From Clonostachys chloroleuca (Eukaryota; Ascomycota; Sordariomycetes; Hypocreales; Bionectriaceae), in assembly GCA_037952775.1 (NCBI GenBank), contig JBANAY010000004.1, forward strand, positions 3,348,001 through 3,412,000: DNA of 64,000 bases, read 5' to 3'. The position numbers were made by a program, and so were the translations under genes. Of the stretch, positions 56,783 through 64,000 are shown piece by piece (positions within the stretch are counted from its first letter, which is position 1; every line of letters starts with the position of its first letter). The notes beneath the pieces are model-generated. The model had not been told where the DNA came from. It saw only the letters and a program-made list of their open reading frames with translations, and searched no databases.

Positions 56783-58636
56783 ATGGCGCTCTACAGCATC
56801 CCAGGGGCGACAGATCCCCCACAGCAAAAGCCTTTGGACGTTACAGACGAGACTCGTTTGTCAGAGGGAGAGGTACCCTCGTCCCTAGAGGATAATGTCT
56901 CTGCTGGACCAACCACGGAGCCCGTTCCTTTGAGATGGAAAATAGCTTCGATTGTCCTCGTTACGGCCATCGGATTTGGTTCTCAGTGGAGTTCAGGGAT
57001 TACAGGCGCGATGAAAACCACAATGAAGAAGGAGTTGAAAATTAACAACACTCAGTTCTCACTTCTCGAGGCTAGCGAGGATTTCATGGTCACCGCTCTG
57101 ATGCTGCTCAGTGGAATTGTAACTGATCGCATTGGCGGCGCAGGTACAACTCGGATTAGTCTACCATTTAAGCCGCTGCTGACAATATATCTCTAGGTGC
57201 TATGGTTTATGGAAACATCATCTATTCCATCGGCTCGATTCTTGTTGCTGGAGCTGCCCAGACCCGCTCTTACAAGTTCATGATTGTCGGTCGGGTAATC
57301 ACTGCCCTGGGCGATATTGCGACCCAGATTGCGCAATATAAAGTCTTCTCTTCCTGGTTTGCACCTAATAACGGCTTCGCTTCTACTCTCGGCTTCGAGT
57401 TAGGTATCGGTAAGATCGGGGCCTTTGCGGGCAAATCATCTGCCAATATCATTGCCAAAAACACGGGTAATTTCGCCTGGGTTTTCTGGGTCGCTGTTTT
57501 CATGAACCTATTTACGAACGTAATGACGGGCGTGTTTTATTGGTTCACCAAAGTCGCCAACCGAAAGTTTCATGGTACTGATGATCCGGCTACTGGGGAG
57601 AAGCTCACTGAAAAGAGTAAAAAGCTGGAATTCAAGAAGGTGGCTCAACTTCCATGGCCTTTCTGGGCGGTCATGTTATTTTCTCTATTTGAGACGAGTA
57701 CCGCAATCGTGTTTCTCCAGAATGCCACAGAGCTTGCAGAGCAAAGATTCAGCACGAGTTCTATCACAGCCGGATGGTACAGTGCCACTCTGCAATATGC
57801 CGGTAAGTTTTTACATCCTGCGCCAGCATTGGGACCAAAAAATCCGGTATTCTCTGACCTTGGAGTCTAGGTTTCTTCGTGGTGCCCTTGCTTGGCATAT
57901 TCTTGGATTTATTCGGCAACCGCATCTCCGTTCGTAAGTAATTTTCCCGATCTGTACTGACAAAATATACCGTTAACACCAGTTCACAGTTGTTTTTTGC
58001 GGCTTCGGTATGTTCACTTCCATGCTTTTAGTCACGTTCTCGTCCCAAACGACTGGCACGGCTGCCTCATTCGGAGTTTTCGCCTTCGCATATTGTTTTG
58101 GTCCAGCCACCATTATTGATAGCATTCGCGCATCGATGTGGGATCACTCCGTCTTCGGCTCTGCGTACGCGATAAAAATTGCGGTAAACAATTGGTATGC
58201 TTTGATTCTGCAGTACTGAAACTATCACATAATGATCGAGGCTAATCATCCCCCGTTTAGCATGAACATCATTGTCAGAGTCATAACTGGAGTGATCCAA
58301 GACAATGATAACAATTCATACAACCGTGTGACGATTGTATATACCGTTCTGGCGGGATGTTCTGTCGTTGTATCCCTGATTCTAGCAGTCCTTGCTTGGT
58401 TCTATGTGGACCTTGGTCATCTGCAATGGACACGCAGGCTTCGCATCTCTCGCGGAGAGGTGCTTAATGCACGGAAGGAAAATTTCTATGGCGTGGATGG
58501 TCACAGAAACAAAATCATCTCCGTGTCATGCTTCGGCTTTATGGTCCTGCTTACGTTGGGTGCCTGGTGTGCATATTCTGGGGGGTCGCCACGGGAAACA
58601 GCAACTAAAGAAGAAAGACTCCGTTATTATATTTAG
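56783..58636 (+). CDS. MFSD1-like MFS transporter with probable frameshifted 3' end
   Basis: Membrane transporter, 536 aa as written, model join(56783..57143,57197..57802,57871..57933,57990..58194,58261..58636). Features: a hydrophilic N-terminus; then GFGSQWSSGITGAMKTTMKK, SGIVTDRIGGAGAMVYGN, GRVITALGDIATQIAQYKVFSSWF and NRISVLVFCGFG. This group is related to animal MFSD1, a lysosomal dipeptide transporter; the fungal substrate is not established. All four introns are supported by frame. The end is odd. After TLGAWCAY the frame gives SGGSPRETATKEERLRYYI, while the frame shifted by one base gives WGVATGNSN and then TAA at 58606-58608. The latter resembles the usual C-terminus of the family, suggesting one missing base near 58577-58579. 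Confidence 0.85.
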
Positions 58637-61332
58637 AGGAAAATTAGCCAATGTTTATTGACTATAGAAGTTTTTTTTTTAATCAGTAACTTAAATATCA
58701 CACATTGTAACAGTTTCTACTTTTATTTCGGTCACAATACAGAAGTTTCTACCGCTGCTCATATGCCAAGAATGCTTAATGTGTAAAACTGTGCCTACCA
58801 AGTGCTAAGGGAAACTATTACCTCCTCTTGAGTCTATTGAGGCTTCGAGATATGAATAGTGTTATCGTTCTTCTTACCTTAGATAAAAATACTTAAACCT
58901 ATTCTAACAACTCCATACTTGTTGGTTTCTTTGCCTATCAGTCATCTTCTGAGGAAGATAGAGATATTGTTAGATTAGAGAAGGATTCTAGGCCGCGATG
59001 AGCATGATCCAGATGTGAATCACGGCAGTCCACTGCAAGCTTAGCGGAGGCTTTGGTTAATTATTTTAGAGGAGCAACTCTCCTTAGTCGTCAGGACATT
59101 AGCAGCTGTACAGCGGCCGCCTCAGGTAGTAGGCCGACGATCGAAGGGAAGAGGCTGCTCTATAACACTGCCTTGGTATATCTAAGGAAGACACACGGCT
59201 GGATCACGTATAATATGATTTGAGGTATATTGCGAAGTTAGACTTTTTCCAGCTTCTTCATCCGGGACAATCTGCGCAACTCATACGCAACATCAAAATG
59301 TCACAACTCTCGGGCTGCAATCTTACGAATTTCAAGCAGTTGTTTGTACATAAGATTCTATCAAGAAATCACGGTTGGTTAGCATTCTTGCACAAGTTCT
59401 AACCTGACACAATACAACGCCAATTGGGGCAACCTTCATTCGGCTTGAGATTTGCGGACGAAAAATATGATTGAATTCTTGAGTGAAGATTGAACACTTT
59501 CAGTATACCCGCATATAATCTAGCCACTGATTTGTAGCGTGTGCTATATTCAGACTCGAGGGATCGACGATCTTCAGTTTCAGGATGCCAAGTTTCGTTC
59601 GCATGCCGTATGCTTTTCACCGCCATCCTCAAAAGTGATAGGTGATGGTATAATAGCATGCTCTGTGCCTATACCGGCTATACAGAATACACCATGGGTC
59701 AGAATACCCGTTGCGGATTGACAGAAGCCATGATGCAGGAGCATGAATTGCAGGTGCATTGCCTTGCATCCTGTCACCGCTATTCTCCGACCTACATCTT
59801 TACATCATGGGCCTCGATGTTCATTCCAATGTTAATTATTTGACAGGCTATGCCTGGCGAAGGTCACACAAGGTGCTGGCTACCTTGGCCGTCAATCAGT
59901 CTCGGTTCGGTTGCAGAGAGCATGTGACAAGACCAACATGCCATCGGGCGACTGCGGGATGTTTGCCAATAGCCCAGCCCCTTCGAAGCGAGATGGTACC
60001 ACACCTCACGCCTTCATGCATGCAGAATGCCTGCCAACCTGTCAACTTGACCCAAAAGCAAGCAATGCCACCCACCTGGAGTTCGCCGAGAGGGCCACTC
60101 AGCTGCGACGAAAATAAGACCATTGGAATGCAATGCAACCCTCTTTTCCCTTTCCGACCTAGCCTTATGAAACATCGGCCTTGACCCTGTCGCGAATGAT
60201 CGACGGGATACTCCCTTGCTCCCGAAGTGCAGAGTCGAGGTTCGATCTATCGCATTGTAGATGGAGATATTGCCACAGTCTCGTGAGAGCCCAGCGCGAT
60301 AAGATTTGGACTTCAAAGAGATCCCGGGTATTTTAGCCTATCTTCCGAAGCTGCCAAGTTATAGTGTATCGCGGGATTGCCGTCATCCATATTCCGCTGG
60401 CTAGATAAAGCTTCTCAACAAGAGAAACAGCACCAACACCTCTGTATATGTACGTAGGAAGGGACCTTTATTACATTCGGGAAGGGAAGAAATAGCGAGA
60501 GTAACATCCAAAACTTATTCTAGATGACCCAGGGATCTAAAAACATGGTTGAGATCTTGCTTTGGTTAGACGGCGGAGATCTCAGGCACAGTAGCACACT
60601 TAAGGACCTTGATATAAGCATCCAACTGTGATTAGAGGAATTGACTCGAGAGGATCCGTTCCCGGCCCTCATCTTCTACTATATATGTCAAGCGAGACAA
60701 GTGCATTGATCAATATGCAAGAGACCCTGGTTGACAGCCATGGTGGTCGCGCACAGGACCATGGATCAAAATGAACAATTGCGTATGGGTGCTCTCACCG
60801 CAAGACGAGCTTGACACGGATCGGGCCATGGCATTTGGTTCGGAAACAAGTGGGAAACTCGTATCATCCTTGACACGTGGCTCCATACCATATAATCAGG
60901 AGATACTTGTGGAAGTCTCCTGCTTCGGTCAAAACCCGCGGGCGGGATGGGTCTCGCTTGACACTCGACACCATTCCTAATTGATTAAAGGGGAGTGAGG
61001 AACTGATGACTTAACACGCAACCGGACCGTTGAAATGCCTCATTCGGGTTGGCCACCGGCCTTATTTCTCGGGTGGCTGCTGGAACTTCAATCAATTCCA
61101 CATCGGAACATGGCAGGGTTCCGGCCTGCTGCGACACAGAGGCCTGCAGGCGTGGCAATCCCCGTTCGCCCGCTTGGTAGCCGTAGATATAAACCGAACT
61201 CCCGAGCTTTACCGGACGCTCACTCGTCTGCTTGAATATTTTTTTGTGTAATTCAAGTCCAAGATAATCGTCTATATTTCAGTTTTTATTGGATAATACA
61301 AAACGTCATCAGCACGAAATAGAGTTGTCAAA
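58637..61332. other. 2.7 kb intergenic region
   Basis: It lies between the MFSD1-like and OYE-like genes, both on the plus strand. It begins with a T run near 58670-58680. Several short frames occur on both strands at 59.4-60.3 kb without domains. Decayed mobile DNA is possible but I cannot show it. Confidence 0.4.
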
Positions 61333-62546
61333 ATGTCGAGACTTTCCGCCCCAGTCCAGGTTGGATCAACCCCCTTGGAGCATCGAATTGCGCTGGCTCC
61401 TCTAACCAGACTCCGTTGCAACGACAAATGGGCTCCTACGGAACTCACAAAAGGTAGGCATGAGGGAATGCATTTCACGTTTTACTTTCCTTATGTTTCC
61501 TTAGAATTATAAATTCTGAAGAAAAACTGGCTAACATGGTTCCCGTCTAAGAGTATTACGAGCAAAGGGCTGACGCCCCAGGCACCTTGCTCATCACCGA
61601 AGCCACATTTATTTCGCGGAGCGCGGCCAGCGCATTAAATGTTGGTGGTATCTGGGAAGAGGAACAAGTATCAGCCTGGAAGGAGGTCACGGAAGCCGTC
61701 CATGCCAAAGGTTCCAAGATATTCTGCCAGCTGTCACATGAAGGCCGTGCGGGCGATGTAGCTGTTTTACAGGCTGGAGGATTCTCTCTCCTCTCTAGCA
61801 GCGCGGTGCCCATTGATTCAGAGCATGCTACACCAAAAGAGATGACAGAAGAGGATATTTTAGAAGTCATTGCTGATTTCGTCAAGGCTGCCAAGAATGC
61901 CATCGCAGCAGGGTTCGACGGCGTCGAGATTCAGGGGGCGAATGGGTACCTCCTGGATCAATTCATCCAATACACTTGCAACAAACGCGGCGATAAGTGG
62001 GGTGGCACCATTGAGAACCGCGTCAGGTTTCCTCTTGAAGTCGTCAAGGCCGTGTCCAATGCCATCGGCGCTGATAAGACCGGCCTCAGGCTGAGCCCAT
62101 ACAGCAACTACCTTGGGATGGGAATGGACTTTCCAGTGCCAACATTCCACTACCTCCTCGAAAACTTGAAGCCCCTCGGACTCGCTTATCTAAGTCTTGT
62201 GGAGGCACGCATTTCTGGGGACAAGGAATCTTGCTGCGGCAACCAGGCGACAGTTCGCTGGATGGTAGAGTATTGGAACAACACCAGCCCCGTAATCATT
62301 GGTGGAGGCTTCACACCCGAGACAGCGCTTTTAGCAGTCGAGGAGACGTACCATTCATTTGACATCATCATTGCTTTTGGCAGGCGATTCATTTCTAACC
62401 CAGACTTGGTAAAGAGGGTGCAGACTGGCGAGCCTCTGGTTCGATATGATACGAGCTCATTTTACTTAGTCCAGTCCCCCAAAGGATACACCGACTACCC
62501 ATTTAACCAAAAGATTTTAGATGGGAACGTCGTCCGAGTGTTTTAA
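61333..62546 (+). CDS. Old Yellow Enzyme-like NADH:flavin oxidoreductase
   Basis: FMN-dependent ene-reductase homologue of 371 aa, model join(61333..61453,61552..62546); the 98 bp intron (GTAGGC..CTAAG) joins TELTK to EYYEQRADA. The (beta/alpha)8 barrel features are APLTRLRC (the Thr that tunes FMN), LITEATFIS, WGGTIENR and GRRFISNPDLVKRV (phosphate binding). It diverges at the substrate site. The usual HxxN pair that binds the activating carbonyl is Gln168 and Asn171 here (VEIQGANGY), while the proton-donor Tyr173 is kept. The usual QLWHxGRA is QLSHEGRAG. Length is normal. It could be a reductase for an unusual enone or an enzyme with altered chemistry, as some secondary-metabolism OYEs are. 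It stands alone with long gaps on both sides. Confidence 0.9.
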
Positions 62547-63184
62547 GATATGACATTAAGGGGGGTCTCGCAAGTTTTCGTTCGAGCATTCAATGATTAA
62601 CGATGGATGAAACTGGTGTCAATTTTGGTAGGAAGTATTCAATATATACGCGAGGTGTGGAATTTGTAAATCGTCCATAATGGGTTTTTCGCTTTCTTCG
62701 GAGTTTAGCTTTCTTTTTGATTTCTCGATAGAGGGTAGTTTTATAACATTTGAAGAGATTGATAGTAACATGCGTTGTCCATATTACCACGCTAAGATTG
62801 TTCTTCTTCGTTTTCTGAAATCGATATTGAGTAGAAAAAGAGCATTTTCTGTTCGTGATACTGAGTTAGATACTTTCATCTTCTTGGTCCACGAGTCATC
62901 CTCATTCGAGTTAATGCTCAAACCAAGTTTAGAAACAGCAAAACCCTTTAGTTACAAGTTCCTCTCCTACTCTCAATACGACATTGCTTTCCCAAATTAT
63001 GTACTTGGTATAAATATGCACGCTTGTTAAAGTCAAACACTTCAAAGCCAATTTTCGATGCTTTGAAACAAATCTGGAGCAAGACAAACCTTCAAGATAT
63101 TCAACTCCACCCGTATTTCAGCTCAAAGGCTCCTGTAGTAAGCGATACCTAAATCTGCCCACCCAATTCCTGTACACATTCCGA
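62547..63184. other. convergent intergenic region
   Basis: It holds the 3' flanks of the OYE-like gene and the last gene. The 116-codon open frame at 62680-63030 is AT-rich with no recognisable domain, and I treat it as non-coding. Confidence 0.45.
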
Positions 63185-63876
63185 TCATCGATTAATCGCC
63201 TGTGCAGGTTTGTTAGTCTAGTATCTTTCAGGGTGAGGCTCCTTATATTGCTCACCTCGTACAAAGTCACGATAGTCATCAGAACCATGTATTCAAAGTT
63301 GTCACCCCAGTCCACATTAATCTGAACACTCCCGTAGATTCTAATGCTAAACGTGTGAGTGAAGACGGCAAGAATATTGCTCCCGTCCCCATCCTCCTCG
63401 ATCAGCTTGAAGTTCCGGGCGCTGAGCTGCGACGGGCTCTTGCCATCAATGGCATGGTGGACTGTCCGCTTCCACGCCAGCTTCACGGGGGTGCCGTCCT
63501 TTCTCACTGTGCTCCAGCTGATCTTGGAGTAGTTCCACGTTTCCTTTCGCATATCCTCCCAGAGCACAGCGTCGGGGAAGTTCACGACGTCTCCGAGCCC
63601 GACTTTCCAGCTCCGAGTGAAGAAGGGCTCGTACACGCAGGCGACCGGGGGTGCCGTCTTCTCATCCGGACCGACATGGAGGGTCAGGTGGGGCTTGCTT
63701 CGGTTGAAGACGCTGGAGGAGACGACGTAGGAGGCCGTCTTGCCTTTGGGGCTACTGGGATCCTTGCTGGGCTCAAAAGCGTGAAACTCGTACTTTTTAG
63801 TGAACTTGACCCATGTAAGTGTGTAGCACTTCCGGGCCTGTATCTGGGTATCCGTGTTGGCAGTAACAGTAGCCAT
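63185..63876 (-). CDS. conserved fungal protein of unknown function
   Basis: 211 aa, model complement(join(63185..63199,63256..63876)). I place an intron (GTGAGC, branch GACTAAC, CACAG) near the 3' end, giving the short ending LYEAINR; without splicing the frame runs on to 63118 with an unlike-family tail. There is no signal peptide or membrane helix. The sequence is rich in beta-strand and aromatic residues (CYTLTWVKFTKKYEFHAF, NYSKISWSTV, FTHTFSIRIYGSVQI). The overall pattern recalls tubby/LURP-one-like phospholipid-associated folds, but I cannot support that from motifs. The start (63876) follows an ACCC context. Confidence 0.7.
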
Positions 63877-64000
63877 GGGTACATGTAATGAAGAGGACTA
63901 ACTGGTGAATTGATTCTTATGATGATCAAACTCAGATATCTTGCTTTGGACAAAGGCGCCCACAAACAACAGAGATTCAGAATAAATACTCATCAATACG

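Noticed and set aside
58900..59200. Sequence that might be a decayed transposase relic.
   Set aside because: No long frame, no terminal inverted repeats and no target duplication could be recognised by eye.
62680..63030. Plus-strand open frame of 116 codons between two convergent genes.
   Set aside because: AT-rich composition, low-complexity Phe/Ser/Leu content and lies in a 3' flank.
63355..63888. Plus-strand frame of 177 codons opposite the last gene.
   Set aside because: It is the mirror of the conserved minus-strand gene, whose frame, start and 3' intron are more coherent.

Overview
The window is nuclear DNA of a filamentous ascomycete, most likely a eurotiomycete of the Aspergillus/Penicillium type. 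Genes are split by 50-130 bp GT..AG introns, often with a CTAAC-like branch site. The families are typical of such fungi: Zn2Cys6 regulators, fungal MFS and amino acid permeases, DUF7702, kelch and GPI-anchored proteins. I found 22 protein genes and assigned exon boundaries by reading splice sites and checking frame. I saw no tRNA, rRNA, CRISPR, intact transposon, or polyketide/NRPS/terpene backbone gene.

Layout. At 1-10.4 kb lie a cytochrome P450 cut by the left edge, a divergent Zn2Cys6 regulator with an MFS transporter downstream of it, a DUF7702 membrane protein and a second Zn2Cys6 regulator. At 10.6-24.2 kb are an F-box protein, a GT1-type glycosyltransferase, a third Zn2Cys6 regulator, a stand-alone DUF2156 protein (family of tRNA-dependent aminoacyl-lipid synthases) and a large F-box-like/ankyrin protein. 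At 24.6-26.6 kb is a general amino acid permease with GATA sites in a 2.7 kb upstream region.

The most coherent functional group is at 29.3-40.1 kb. It holds a GH127 beta-L-arabinofuranosidase-like enzyme without signal peptide, a regulator with two C2H2 fingers plus a Zn2Cys6 cluster, a divergently transcribed sugar transporter, and a secreted clan GH-A (GH39-like) glycosidase. This looks like a locus for release, uptake and intracellular cleavage of L-arabinose-containing oligosaccharides: secreted enzyme, then transporter, then cytosolic enzyme, under a local regulator. The regulator carries a one-base frameshift in an A/T run.

At 40-64 kb gene density falls. There are an AAAP amino acid transporter, a very short Zn2Cys6 protein, a kelch/transmembrane protein, a GPI-anchored protein gene interrupted by an in-frame TAG, an MFSD1-like transporter with a probable 3' frameshift, an Old Yellow Enzyme homologue whose catalytic His is replaced by Gln, and a conserved protein of unknown function. 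A degenerate 36-39 bp tandem repeat with mainly transition differences lies at 46.3 kb.

Three separate coding lesions (33.6, 54.0 and 58.6 kb) mean either assembly indels or real decay. Raw reads would decide.
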